Positions 24,014 to 36,511 of a stretch of 64,000 nt of DNA are shown one piece after another; the first letter of the stretch is position 1, and each line of letters opens with the position of its first letter. The notes under the pieces are model-generated. The model ran no database searches, was not told where the DNA came from, and worked only from the letters and a program-made list of their open reading frames with translations. Both the position numbers and the translations under genes were made by a program. Source of the stretch: Gracilariopsis chorda. Its lineage: Eukaryota > Rhodophyta > Florideophyceae > Gracilariales > Gracilariaceae. The stretch spans positions 124,001 through 188,000 of the forward strand of contig NBIV01000143.1 of NCBI GenBank assembly GCA_003194525.1, read 5' to 3'.

Positions 24014-25518
24014 TTAAAAGCAGATATCTCTTGTTTCTGTGGTTTGTTTTCTTCTTAGCATTATCGTCACCACAACCCCGTTACTGTGCTTTGCCTTGAG
24101 TACATTAATGTGCCAGTCAATGTTTGGGTTATGTTTGCGTAACCAAACTTGTCCCAATATGTGGAAATGCATTTCATTATCTTCCTTCTTATTAATAACT
24201 AGGATGTTTTTGTTACTCATAAACCAATTGACATTTAAAATGGCCTCCACTTCTCCAAGTAGTTTTGTCTTTGATGAGTCCCGAAGTTCGACTTCCATAC
24301 CCAAAACATTCTTCAGTTCAAGATTCATTATTCTTGCATCTTCGATCGACATAAAACTGTGCGACGCGTATGAATCTACAACAGTCTTCACTGGATGACC
24401 CGATAGTAATCCGTCATACATCAGTTGCCTTCCTCTGCACACTTTGCCGCAGAGAGGTAGTGCAATTTTTTCATCGAATCTTCCTTTCTATCCGCACTTA
24501 TGTTCAGAATTACTGGTTTTTGAGTGACCCAAGCTCTTTCCATTGTTCTTTTCCCTCTTGCAAGAGTGATCTGAGTTGCTTCGTCCCTTCTCGCCGCACG
24601 TAAAGCATTTGTCATTTCTTCGGTAAAGAGCAATTTACCTGTGCTTCACAGGTCCCCACGAAACTGAGTTGTTGTCTTTCGTAGTGCTACGACGCTCGAT
24701 GAAACTTCATGCACTCTTTGAACTCCTATCGGGTTTGGACTTATGTTTTCTCCAACCACGGTCTCTCGCAGGGCTGTTTTGTGACTCACATGCAAGCTTG
24801 AAAGATAATTCAAGAGTTCTAGCATAATCATATGCTGGCTGAATGACAGGTTTCTCATGCCATCAACCGGTTGTGAGGTAGGCCACGTTTCCATGAATTT
24901 TCCTTTGTCTGACTTTGGAAGACTATTGAAGAGATGGATGTATGCTTTGCTGCTTCTTGTTTCACATAACATGATGAGATCTTCAAAAGCAGCAATGTGA
25001 TCATCCATTGATCCATTTTCCTTCAGACGAATGTCCATAAGTCTCACTCGTGGCGTAGCCATTTCGTTTGCTGGAACAAATACCTCAAACATGGCCCTCT
25101 GAAGCTCCTCAATATTTGTTGGCTTCTTGTTTTCCTTCTCAAGGCGCATCATCCATGTGGCTGGTATATCTTGAGAATGCCATTCAGCAAGGTCAAGCAT
25201 CTCTTCTTCAGAGTAACTGTATAGCTTTTCGTACTTTTTAATAGATTAGAAAAAGCTGTAAACCTTATCGGAGGCTCCTTCTGATGCGTTTACTGAAAAA
25301 GAAGGAACTGGTTTCGCTTTAAAGGTGCTAGAAGTACCTGACGCCTGCGATTGACTGTTCTGCTGTAGCTGCGCCTGTAAAAATTCGATAGTCTGGTTCT
25401 GTCTCTGAACAGTATCTCTCAAAGCCTGGAAGTCATTGCTCAATTGTTGTAACTGTGACACCTCATTCACCTTACTTTGTTCTGCTGGCACATTCTGACT
25501 TCTGGGTGGACGAACCAT
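24014..25518 (-). pseudogene. gag: gag and protease of family D
   Basis: Open pieces at 25246-25518 (Gln-rich coiled coil, start ATG at 25518 soon after the primer site) and 24646-25200 (capsid: WHSQDIPATWMMRL ... FEDLIML). A linker to 24421 follows. At 24014-24442 is a retropepsin-like domain, where the expected DSGAS reads DSYAS: the catalytic loop glycine is lost. Frames shift between the pieces. Confidence 0.8.
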
Positions 25519-25574
25519 TGTTAGACAACCTGCGACTCTTTTGTTCCTGTGAACGTACCTTAGATGCTACCAAT

Positions 25575-25774
25575 TGTAAGAGTACGCTCTTACCAAATGT
25601 TTACTTGGTCACTAGACTGGAGACCAACTCCTTTCACACTTCGAACCTTCCGAAGGTTCCCCTTTTATACTATTGTAGAAGACCGCTCATGAATGTTTGA
25701 ATCATACTTCAAACATTCATGACCATTTGCAGAAATGCAAATATGTACAGTCGTACTCACGCACTTCTATTACA
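25575..25774 (-). repeat. 5' LTR of family D, with promoter and primer site
   Basis: 200 bp. On the element strand there is a TATAAAAGGGG promoter box. After the LTR end the strand reads ATTGGTAGCATCTAAGG: the primer-binding site TGGTAGCATC lies at about 25563-25573, two bases inside. Its complement GATGCTACCA fits the 3' end of a tRNA; TGGTAGCA is the start of the site used against initiator tRNA-Met in many eukaryotes. Copia-2 has the same ten bases. Confidence 0.75.
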
Positions 25775-26008
25775 TTGATCGGTTACATTTGTTCTGACCA
25801 TTTTCATGTGGATCCAAAATGATCACTGAATTCTGACAATCGAAGCGATTATAGAAGAAGTAGCAGGTTCTTTTCTACCTAAAATATCCAGAATGGGCAC
25901 TGGAGTTATAACCCGATTTCGGAGAGGCTTATATTTGAATTTTGTGTCACTGAATATAGAAGTGCCCGTAACCTACGAAGTAGTAGTGGCATAGCAGAAA
26001 GAAGCTAA

Positions 26009-26098
26009 AGCGTGACTGAAGTAAAAAGTAAGAGCCGACCTCAAGAAGAAAAACTCTGGAGAGAGGAGGCAGCCTCCATAGAACGTCTGAAGTTGAAG
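26009..26098 (+). pseudogene. left part of a possible host reading frame split by family A copy 2
   Basis: A 30-codon open frame ends exactly at the LTR boundary. If the LTR element and one copy of the GAAG duplication are removed, it joins in frame to 30686-30784, giving 62 codons and a stop. The joint region reads ERLKLK then YLCLFTFSVSD. An upstream TAA at 26006 means an earlier exon would be needed. By eye the alternating hydrophobic pattern weakly recalls a HORMA domain (Hop1/HORMAD), but this is not a firm assignment. Confidence 0.4.
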
Positions 26099-26918
26099 TG
26101 CAACGCCCTCAGGGAGAGATTCTTGGTACTTGAATGCTTTCCGGATATTATCGGTTGTGTAGTGTGTATATGAAGTACGCACCACATCGGTGGATATGGA
26201 CACGTGGGACACGGTTTTGGGTCCATTGGCGGTTGGCCACAGTAGTGGATGTTGCCACGAAATGTGGAGTATTTTAGTTGATTTTATTTATTATTTTCAC
26301 ACCCATTTCTGGGAAGCTAGTACTTAGTGCGACGGCGCACTGCCGTCGCACCAGTAAACCTTCCCCAACAAGGGACCCCAACCTGCGGAACCGGCTCTAG
26401 TTGTTACCGCTTGCGCGCGTGCTCTACTCCTCCTTGGAGGGAAACGCCGTGAACCACGGGACATCTAACCCCTTGCACATCTAAAGGGACCCATCACTGG
26501 GAGTCATATTATTCCAATTGCATTGGTGTTTCGCCCTGTGTAGGGATATTGGTACTGGCACCGCCGTTCGCCCCCTTCGCTCTTGCGACTCACTTCGTCC
26601 TCTCTTCCTCCTCTTCGCCCCTCCTTCGTCCCCTTTTTAGGGTAGTACCTCCCGCTATCCGCGGCTCTCGTGTACGCATCCGCTCACACACCCCCACTTA
26701 CGTGGAAACCTACCTCTGGCGAGGACGGATTCCCGCTCTCGCGAATACCGATTCTTGTCCTAAACCCTCTTGCGCTAGTCGCTAAGGGTGGCCTCAGTCT
26801 TACAAGCCGGCTCCACCGTGCCACCCCTAGAGGGGCTCTACCCAACTGGGTTCACCTCCACGGAGGAAAGATCCTGAACGTCTTTCGGTGTTTCTCCCCT
26901 TTGGGGCGTTGCACCACA
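26099..26918 (+). repeat. 5' LTR of family A copy 2 (820 bp)
   Basis: TGCAACGCCC at the start and GCACCACA at the end, matching the minus-strand LTR of copy 1 nearly throughout. The spacer AAG and primer-binding site (TGGTCTGCCGACC at 26922) follow. Confidence 0.9.
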
Positions 26919-27023
26919 AAGTGGTCTGCCGACCTAAAATCGGTTTTTGTTTTCCCTCTTACGAGGTTTGTTTCCATTCACCGGAAGTTCCGTGATCGTT
27001 TCCCGTCGTAACGGTATTTTCCC

Positions 27024-28692
27024 ATGTCGAGAAATCCCTCCGATGCGGAGCCAGTGGTTACGCGTAGTCGCTCCCGCGACAACGCGGGCACTTCCGATGT
27101 TCGGTTCGTACCCCGTATCCCTATACGGACAAGTTCCAGCCGTGCTGGCGCCGCTTCATTGCGGAATGATACCCCCGACCTGGAACCCCGGAACCTCCTT
27201 TTGCCCTCGTTATCACCCCCGCAGGGGAATGCAGCATCGACTCCGGCTGTTGCCGCAGTGCCCCAGGCACCCCGGCCTGCTCCCGCTGTCGCGGCTTCAA
27301 GCCTCCGTGGAACTGGCGATAACACCTCCCAGGGGACTTCCTTGGAATCCCAGGTTTGCGCTCTGTGGACCGCCCATGACACCCTTGTAGGGGAACTAAA
27401 ATCCCTCCAAGAGGTGGTCTCGGCAACCCCCGTAGAGGAGGTCGCCGAGGAACTCCGTATTTTACGGTCTGACGTCAACTCCGTGTTGGAGAGTTTGGGA
27501 CAACCCGCCACCTTCATCGAAGGAGTTGAAGCCCGATTTGATTGGATTGGTGCCTGCCTGGAGACGCTGGAGCAGTTCGTCCTCATGGACAAACCATCCC
27601 CAGATGTTCCAGTAAACGAGGCATCGCACAACGACCAGCTTGCTGGGAAGAAGAAACGCCGTCATCGACGGAAACCCGACCGAAAATATTCGGACTCTGA
27701 TTCTTCGACATCGTCGGACTCATCCCGAAACCATTCGGTTAGCTCAAGCTCCTCGGACTCCGACTCGGAGGACGAGAAGCGAGGCTACTCCTCCCGCTCG
27801 AAGCGGTCATCAGCCACTGAAGGTGTGATCCGAACCCGCCAGAAGGGGAGAAGACACCCCGGTCTCCGGGAATTTAAACCGACAAACCCGGATTAACGGA
27901 AGCTTTTATCATACCGGTACTACCGGCTCGAAGATTCGTCACTTGGACGTACGCCCCGTGGTACGGGAAAGGTGCGAGAATGCATTAAGCGAATGCAGCT
28001 CTCGCTCCGCAACCAGCATTTTACTGGAGAGGACCCGGTCCTAGTACTGGATTTCTTATCCCGCTTCGTAGCGGAGGCAGATATCCTCGGTATGAGTGAG
28101 GGACAAGCCTATTTGGCTTTACCGTATTTCTTACGGGGAGTGGCGGAGGACCAATAAAACTCTGTCAGAGGATCTTCTCGTGCCTCCGAGGGAGGGTTTA
28201 CTTGCTGGCCGGAGGCTGTGCAGTATCTTCTGCGCTCCAACGCCACAAAAACCGCTATTCAGCAGGCTATCCTCGCTTTGGGAGATACACGCCAGCGTGC
28301 TGGAGAGACCGAGACCGATTACTCGGTGCGCCTTAACAAGGCTTTCCACAGATGTGGTAACGTACACCACGCTGGGGAGCGCAGTACCATGTTCATCGAT
28401 GGTCTTGACCCCGCAATACGGGGTTTAGTTACCCGTTATCGGGAGGACAAGCGGAGGATCACCTATCTCGAGCTGGTCCAACACGCTCGAGCGGAAGGGG
28501 ATGCACTTCGTGCAAGAACTCCGAACAATCGGTCTAAATCCGCCAAGGCTTTGTTGCTAGAAAGCGAAGCTTCCTCTCTCCCGCTCACTGCGGATGGGAA
28601 CCCTGGACAAGGATTTGAAACCGTGCATTTAGTGCAGGGGGATGGTGTGTCGATACCCACCAGTGATTTGCCGTCGACGACGGAGATGACCC
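27024..28692 (+). pseudogene. gag: gag of family A copy 2, two nonsense codons, 3' end lost
   Basis: Same ATG as copy 1. The frame is kept to the end but for two TAA codons at 27894-27896 and 28155-28157, each a Tyr codon (TAC) in copy 1. The Arg/Ser-rich head, the Ser/Asp stretch and the capsid region are all present. Similarity stops at 28692, before the zinc knuckle, where the sequence turns into unrelated DNA. Confidence 0.88.
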
Positions 28693-29879
28693 TTGAAAGA
28701 GACGATCAACACGCAAGCCGTGTTTCGTGGTGAAAGAATTACCGACGGAACTCGGCCATGACCCCTGTCTGTAGCCAAAGATGAAACCTTGGCTCCACTC
28801 ATTGATTTGGGAGTTCTTAACACAGCCGACATTTCTTCTGAAGCTGGATTGGTTCCAGTATCTCTGGAAACCGTATGAGCCGATTGCAAGGGGAACGCTG
28901 CCAGCTGTTGGTTAACAGTCTCCATAGAAGCTCTCAATGAAGCATTCTCAGTTTTCAACGTCTTCATATCGCTGTCCTTCTTCTCCATCCCGGCCTTGAG
29001 TCCTTCAGAGAGTTTGGCAAACTGCATGCTGCTTTTGTTGCTGTAAGTGAGTTGCGTCAATAGGTAGAACGTAGTAAAACATGAGGGAAAGAAACAGGTC
29101 AGAAAGAACAGCTGTTTTACAGCAAGTAACAATGATCGTTGCCCACCACCACCTGATGGCTAGTCTCTAGCAGATTTCGAGCCATCGCGATCACACGAGT
29201 AGCACCGCTAGCATCAGGTATTGCAATAAATCGTACCTAGATCAGAACAAAGCATAGAAGAATATGAAAAGAATTCTTGGTTAGATATCTCCCTTGCGCA
29301 AGTTACCCTCCTCTGTTTTCTCACAGAAATCTCTGTAGCGCTTCTTATTTCGAATAAGATTCAGTCGGAGCATTTCTTCGGCTTCAACATCACCCAATTC
29401 TCGAGCTCGTTTGCAGCGCTCCACGCTGGTGATAAGCTGGCCGATAAGTATGTCTTCCTCTTCAGCTTCATTGGCATAATGCCGAATCTCTCTGTGCGTG
29501 GTTTCACTCTGGACTTTCTGCATCTCCATTTGCTACTTGACATAACCCGTAAAGTTACTTAATGATTTCGACATATCCTCCAAATTGTCTTGGAGTTCTG
29601 TGCTCTTGCGTTTTCGTAGCTTCACGTCAGATGCGCCCCCAGGAGAACATCCATTAATTCATTGGTTATATCCTCCGCCATCGTTGTTAACCAACTTTGA
29701 TGCCATCTGCAAGAGCTCTAGATCTTCGTGCTTGGTACCAATTCTACATATCAAGAACATAATTAATGTTTTCTTCGAGTCAGACGTGTAGTCTCCGTTT
29801 CCAGCTAGATCTAAGAAAGCTGTAATGCGCATTGGGTCATTTTGACCAAAAGCAGACCACCTGTCAAACACAATTGAAG
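28693..29879 (-). other. foreign segment in place of pol, with decayed minus-strand coding sequence
   Basis: No retroelement similarity. On the minus strand one frame runs from 29871 to 29281 with only two stops (29659-29661 and about 29536); it is rich in charged residues (RKRKSTELQDNLEDMSKS; EEEDILIGQLITSVERCKRA), helical and unlike a transposon protein. A further minus-strand frame (about 28740-29040) has a short coiled coil (MEKKDSDMKTLKTENASLR). This looks like a decayed gene fragment caught between LTRs, or host DNA between two insertions. I do not recognise the family. Confidence 0.5.
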
Positions 29880-30681
29880 GGCAACGCCCTCAGGGAGGGA
29901 TTCCTGGTACTTGAATGCTTTCCCGATATTATTGGTTGTGTAGCGTGTATATGAACTATGCCCCACAATGGTGGGTATGGACACGTGGGACACGGTTTTG
30001 GGTCAATTGGCGGTTGGCCACAGTAGTGGATGTTACCACGAAATGTGGAGTATTTTAGTTGATTTTATTTATTATTTTCACACCCATTTCTGGGAAGCTA
30101 GTACTTAGTGCAACGGCGCACTGCCGTCGCACCAGTAAACCTTCCCCAACAAGGGACCCCAACCTGCGGAATCGGCTCTAGTTGTTACCGCTTGCGCGCG
30201 TGCTCTACTCCTCCTTGGAGGGAAACGCCGTGAACCACGGGACATCTAACCCCCTTGCACATCTAAAGGGACCCATCACTGGGCGTCATATTATTCCAAT
30301 TGAATTGTTGTTTCGCCCTGTATAGGGATATTGTTACCGGCATTGCCGTTCGCCCCCGTCGCTCTCGTGACTCACTTGGTCCTCTCTTCCTCCTCTTCGC
30401 CCTTACATTTTCCCCTTTTTAGGGTAGCACCTCCCGCTATCCGCGGCCCTCGTGTGCGCATCCGTCCACACACCCCCACCTACATGGAAACACACCCCGC
30501 TCACGCGGATACCGATTCTTCGCCTTCACCTCCCTGCGCGAGTCGCGACAGGTGTCCCTGGTCTTACAAACCGGCTTCGCCGTGACATCTCTGGGAGGGC
30601 TCTAGCCAACTGGGTTCACCTCGGGAGAGGAAGATCTCGAACGTCTTTCGGTGTTTCTCCCCTTTGGGGCGTTGCACCACA
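29880..30681 (+). repeat. right LTR of family A copy 2 or solo LTR (802 bp)
   Basis: Starts GGCAACGCCC (first base T changed to G) and ends GCACCACA at 30681. It is slightly shorter than the other copies. Neither a primer site nor a purine tract adjoins it. Flanked by GAAG on both sides. Confidence 0.85.
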
Positions 30682-30685
30682 GAAG

Positions 30686-30784
30686 TATTTGTGCCTGTTC
30701 ACCTTTTCCGTGTCAGACCGCAACACGGTCGAAACCAGCAGCATAGCGTACCCAATCAACACCGACATTGAGGGAGATGAATAG
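30686..30784 (+). pseudogene. right part of the possible split host reading frame
   Basis: 32 codons plus TAG directly after the GAAG target duplication, continuing the frame of 26009-26098. Further broken similarity to a coding sequence may follow to about 31040 (LTCLPGLRTEF), separated by sequence that could be an intron. No function is claimed. Confidence 0.4.
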
Positions 30785-31920
30785 GGTGTTGGTGAAAAGC
30801 CAAGCTTGGTGTTAGCTTTAGTTACTTTTTTACCTTTGGTTGAGTATAGTTGGCTCCAGCATCAGTTTTAACGTGTCTAAGTTTCCTATTTTTATTCTAC
30901 TCGATCTGCTGAAGAGGTCGGTTACCTATTTGACATGTCTACCTGGCCTCAGAACCGAGTTTACATCTTTTTTGACATACTGTCAATATGATACGACAAC
31001 ATGCTTGTGTCGGAAAAGCCCCGACCAACCAAGTGGATAAATGTGATTCCCAAATACACCATGCCCACTACTTACAATGTTGACAAACACCTAGCATTGT
31101 ACAGCAATGATCAAACTGTCATAGAAGGTTCCCGATAGATCCAATCCAAGTCATTATGAGCACCTTGGGATTATGCCAGATCATCAAGACCCCGTCTGTT
31201 GCTGATCTTTGTCAAGTCATAGAACAAGTTATTAGCTGGGAAATTTGCCAAGTCATCAAACGGGTAGATCTGGCACTGAACCCGGTGAACGACCCACATA
31301 TGGAGTCCAACGAGAAGACCAAGCACAATGCCGTAAAACACAAACGATTTTCCATTGATTAGTGGCACTGATAAAACTAGGCTAGACCCTCTATATAAAC
31401 TGCAATAGAAGCTCCGAGCTTCAACTCGGATGGTCACCATAGACGTCCAACCATTCTCAACCATTGCACCTCTGTTCCTAACACTTGGACTACAGGAAAG
31501 CAAGGAGCACTGCCTGTTCAGTCGTACCTGCGCCTCTAAGCGCACTGTCCTCTGAGGCTAGCCATGGAGACTCTTTTAAAAAAGATCACAAACTCACCCG
31601 TTGTCATCTGCTCGAATCGTGCTACTGCAGATATTCCCGTCACTATACCTCAGATTTCATCTCAAATATCTATCTTGAAGTACGCCGTCCTTAGCTGTAA
31701 GAATAAAGATCATGTGAATTGAGTAGGAGAGCCCTCAGTGATGGAGAGGTGCCCAGGCTGATGCCCAAGGCACCCGAGGCGTCAAATCCTCGCTCCGCGG
31801 TACAAATGCTTTCGCGGAAAGTCGTCAGTACACACAAATATAGACTCTTCCATCATTGTTGCGTTCCGTGGCACGTGTTTTCGAGATAGAAGCAAATGAA
31901 TTCCAGATAGATTCACAGTC
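30785..31920. other. no gene recognised
   Basis: Short frames only. The first 250 bp may be the tail of the split host gene. The stretch 31740-31830 is GC-rich with GCCCAAGGCACCCGAGG-like words but no clear structure. Confidence 0.4.
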
Positions 31921-33640
31921 ATGGCCAAATGCAACTACAAGTTATTTCCTGAATTTGGTGTTTCCATCCAGCTTACTGTAGGTCATCTGTCCACCTTGGA
32001 TACAGCTTCCCATCTCAAATTCATTATTCAGTCCTTGGTAGTGCTAGAAATTCTTAATCATGTCCGTCATGGACCAATCATGGACTTCACCGACGCTAGT
32101 AATATCCTGTGACACCCAGAAGAGCAGGCTGATATGAGTAAGATGTACAGCAGATGTATCCTTTCTTTATAGGGATAATCCATCACGCATAATATCCACT
32201 AATACAGAAATCTCACAACAGTCGTACGTCCTAGGAATACCTTCAAATTTCTTGAATGTCCAAGGGAAACCCAAAAATCAAGGAAACTTACATGAACGTA
32301 ATATTTTTGATTTTGGACATCACTCGTAAATTCGGCAGGATCTTGGATGTGCGTAAGTTCTACGTACTTTATGCGTCATATATGCCATTTTATATCCTGT
32401 TGGATATGCTTGTGGATAATATCCAACATGTTCTATGCATATATTCAAAGGACATACTTGCTGCCCATCATTGGTGCATCAACTTGTCTCTCTGGTTACA
32501 AACTTCAGGCAACGGCTCGCTTGTTCTGCAGATTGGCAGCTCTGTGATACAATAGAAGTCAATAGCAGCATAATAAGCTAATAAAGCTCCTACCCGCAGC
32601 AGGATCCTTAGAACGTGTAGCGATGGACAGCCTTAGCATATTTAACAAGTCCGCAAAGAGTCACCAGATATGCTGACCATCACTGATCAGTTCGCAAGGT
32701 TCTCTCGAGCGCTCCCCGTCACGTCCACTACGGCCACAGCCGTGACCCAGGCGTTCTTATAAAACTGGATTTACACAAACTAAATAACTATATGTCTGCT
32801 AAAATCCAACGGGAGTCAATTCATCTCGAAGTTCTTCGAGGTGGTGTGCAGCATGATTGGCATTAAGCACTAACCCGCTACAGCCGACCACGCAAAAACA
32901 AACAGGCATGCCGAATGGTTCAATGAGATTTTCTTGGAAGTTTTCCGCCACTACGCGACAGAGCACCAACCGAATGGCACGAATACGTTCAAACATTGAA
33001 CAATGCATATTATATGCAGGTATATCGAACAATGGGCACAACCATTAGATTTGGTAGTTTCACGACATCCTCCCACACTGCTGTTCTAAACATCTTCGAC
33101 CCCCATCCAGAACCACCAGTCCGAGAACTCCTTACCACACATGTGAAATGGTGCGTCCTGGGCGGAATTTGGGACGCACTAGCATCTGCTCAGGTAAAAA
33201 CTTCACAGACACAGAACGCTAGTTTAAGCAGGACATCAGTAAAACCCTACGGACTTCCATCAAACTTCTGTGCTGACGACGAATTGTATAATTACCGACC
33301 AGAATGGGTGTTGAAAGCCACTGAAGAGCAGGTCAACGAACACACCTGGAATCAGCAGAAACTAATTCCTAGAATTAACGGGCCATTCCCAGTGTTGACC
33401 GATTTGGACAATATAGTTCTCGTAAATAAGGACGGTATAGAGAAACGTGTAAGCATCGACCGAGTAATACGGACACCACGCAGAGTGTGCCACAAAGCCC
33501 TTACGCCTGAAATGGCCACGACCCGCCTTAGAGATGCGCCAGATATTGATCCTGACTATAGCTTTGCAGACGAATCAGCTGCACCACCCAAGACGGAGTC
33601 AACATTCCAAACCTATTTGGTACATCAATTCGTCTGACAT
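31921..33640 (+). pseudogene. pol: relic of another gypsy pol (relic E)
   Basis: Protease-like start at 31921-32112: MAKCNYKLFPEFG...LSTLDTAS parallels the family A region LAKRNYKVYADLG...LTVLDTGAG, with the active-site loop mutated. RT is not recognisable. From about 32700 the integrase core returns in pieces (NGSQFISKFFEVVC, then AEWFNEIFLEVFRHYATEH), and at 32996-33637 its C-terminal part is open: QKLIPRINGPFPVLTDLD, EKRVSIDRVIRTP. The order agrees with families A and B. Very old. Confidence 0.7.
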
Positions 33641-36511
33641 ACCGATGCACTAAACGGGATACGGTACCACGTTCGCTGATTTGGGTACGGTGCTTTCTAC
33701 AACACATATTAACTTCATTTCCCCATCCTCCATCACTTCATCTCCCGTTACTAGCTTCACAAAATACGTTACCAAACCGAGACTGCGTTCTAAAGCTAAT
33801 TGCACGGGACGCGGGCACTCTCGAAACTGGTGTGGGCGTGGAGGTAAATGGTGGCACTTGGAAAGAACTGGCGTGACCGTGATTGGCTGTTCTTGATAAC
33901 AACCTAGGGCGCCTCACAGCACCCTATGCAACAAGTTGCACAACAGCCGACCACTTAACAAAGACCATCAGATGATGCAACCAGCAAGTGCAGCAGTTCT
34001 AATCGTTAATCCAGATCGCACGGGAAAGCAGGACAAACGCAATAATCAAGATTTACAAGTTTGAAAAGAAAAGCCCACCTGATTTTAACGTCCGCCAGGA
34101 CGACCACCACGCACACAAAAGCAAACAGGAACTTGAACAGAAGAGGACCGACGAGGGACAGGGGGGAAGATTACAGTCCTAGCTACCTCCTGATCTGACC
34201 GTTTTGACTTCTGACAGGACTATGCAAGGTGGGGGGGACCCGGAAGCTTTTGGAATATGGTTATGCGGATCGTGAAGAACACTATGATCTGCAGAAGCAG
34301 CATTCACGGCTGCATCATCAATAATGCTCGGAACATCACCTGTAGAGGCACCACTATACCACTCTAACCCGCAACCAGAGTTGGATGCCCAGTAAAAGAA
34401 ACTAATGCATGTCCTCCGCAAGCACTGTAAAGGTTAGTACTGGCTTCCTAGGCGCGACGATCCGCTTTAGCCAGCGCAGACAACTACTCAAGAGTTGGCA
34501 TATCCTTAGTCGGTGGTCGTTGTGCCCTGGGCGGTTGATGCCATGCAATGGCCACGGCAGGAATGATAGGAGCGTCTGCTGTGTTCTCTGGGTAAAAGGT
34601 CTTGGCCTCCATAAGGCAATAGCCATAGATCTCCAATCTCCGAGCCGTTTGCTTGTTGATACGCTTCATAGGATCTGTATGGGACTTTGTAATACAAAGT
34701 AGTGAATGTACGCAGTGAGGCAAGAGAATGATCCAATTCCAGGAGGAAAGAAGGCCATTGCAAAGCAATTCCAAAGTGGGGTTCTCAAATTTCTGATAAA
34801 CCACACGGAGAGCTTCAAATGTTGAATGAATCTCGGGTACCGCGCAGAGCGGATCAGGCTACATTAGCGCTTTGATGCACTGACCAACTCGTGGAAGCGT
34901 CATAGTGGGCGAACGCGCAAGAATCTAAAAGACTCCAGTCGGATACAACGGCGCACAAGAAGGAGGAATCGAGGAAACACTTGCGCTTAACCGCCTGGGG
35001 TAACCTCACGAGCTACAGTTGACGCAGCAACGGCGATATCGGTGCTCAGATACCCGCCCAGAAAGTAATCCGAATCGTTACCTGCTTTCCAGGCTGAACG
35101 GAGAACAGTGTAGAAGCGTCCTATAACCGGACTGCTATTACGGTGAGCGTACATCGTAGAAAACGAGTTTTCATCGACGTTGTACCAGAGACAACCAAGC
35201 GTACAGGACCAATACGTCTCCAAGCTACACCGGAAACCCCTCTCTAAATCTTTCGGACACAAGATACACCCACGAAGGATATACTGAACCACCATCAGGT
35301 GGATGACGTCCACCAATTCCACAGGTAACCGGAACAGACTACCGTAGTCGGGATAGCCATCAGACCTACATATCCAAACGTCCGGGTCACAGGGGAAGAT
35401 AGTCACGCCTTCCAACATAACCTGGATAACGCAAAGAAGACCAACAAAGCCCGTTTTACATAGAATATCTGAAATAACCAATCGGAGAACGGTTGTTAGT
35501 TGAGGACCTCATACCAGTGATAGGTCAGAACGGGCGGAGTCGGGCCAGAAGGTTACTGGTCACCTCGTAATTTTTCCATAATTGAAATATCGGTAATCTC
35601 CTCCCCAATCTATCACTGTCCACCAGATCATGAGACTCCACGTTATGCCAGCAGTAGTAATACCCGACGAAAAACCGTATTCGGGCTTTCGATACGAACT
35701 GTCACCCTTCTGGGCGATCTTGAACCAGTACAGCCGATCGAACGGACATTCGGTTATAGCCATCTCCATAATGTTATACCAACTAGCCGGAGGGTACTAC
35801 GGATCTTCGTGCCTCCGACACAACAAACACTGCAGAAGAGACTGGCATTGGAACTCTTCTAGACAGCGCACGTACGCCGTATCGAATCGTGCAAAGGTCC
35901 GAAAGGAGCTCAAACACTCTGAAAGGGGGGTTCAGCCTACCTGTATTTCCAGGAGTCTTCGTCTTTTCTTTTAGGTTTTGCACGGTACATTCCACAGAAG
36001 TCCACATGGAGAGAATATGCGAATTATGGACGGTTCAAGGTAGTTGTTGGACATACGTTGGTATGCCAAAACCGATATTGGTGGCTCCTGCTCTCTACGG
36101 GAAGGCTCCAACCCCGCGGATTGCAATGGTCGACCTGTTGCTCTGGTATCAAGAGGGGGTGCGCCCTACCACTGGTGGCGTAGTCATTAAAACGCGGGGA
36201 AAGGCGTAGGGATCGACCCGAGGAAGCACGAAGATGGTCGTTCTCTGAGGAGATGATAGTGATAGAGACAGGGAACTGAGTGGGATCGTGAAGAGAACTG
36301 GATTCTGTGGGAAGTGTTCTATGGATGTGGTATAAATAATGACCGAGCGGGCGTAGTGAATTCGAATTGAAGAAGAGGCGCCAGATACTAGCATGTTCGG
36401 AGAACAGGTGCGAGGGTTGAGAATGGTCTGGAAGTCGATGGTAAAGAACCGAGTGAACGTTCGGAGCATCGAACATAGTTTCTATAGAATTTCTAACCCA
36501 GTTCTACCAGT
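33641..36511. other. no gene recognised
   Basis: The longest frame is 34987-35481 on the minus strand (164 codons), without a motif I recognise and with composition like random frames. Several shorter frames overlap on the other strand. Possibly remains of relic E's 3' end. Confidence 0.35.

Larger units (their letters stand above)
20277..25774 (-). mobile_element. complete but old Ty3/gypsy element (family D), 5498 bp
   Basis: Two 200-bp LTRs (20277-20476 and 25575-25774) in direct orientation, each TGTAA..TTACA on either strand, are flanked by the 5-bp duplication TTGAT at 20272-20276 and 25775-25779. Internal order on the minus strand is gag, protease, RT, RNase H, integrase, chromodomain-like tail. 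The LTRs differ at about 22 of 200 positions and the pol is broken in many places, so it is older than copia-1. It is inserted in the gag relic. Confidence 0.93.
26099..30681 (+). mobile_element. family A copy 2: gag kept, pol missing, foreign segment inside
   Basis: LTRs at 26099-26918 and 29880-30681 in direct orientation. GAAG lies on the outer left (26095-26098) and outer right (30682-30685), consistent with a 4-bp target duplication. The interior holds the gag from 27024 to about 28692 and then 1187 bp unlike any pol. GAAG also stands directly left of the right LTR (29876-29879), so the right LTR could instead be a separate solo LTR with its own duplication. The rejoined host frame favours one element; I cannot exclude two. 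Confidence 0.75.

Noticed and set aside
34987-35481. 164-codon minus-strand frame as a gene
   Set aside because: No motif, ordinary length for chance in this composition, no neighbour support.
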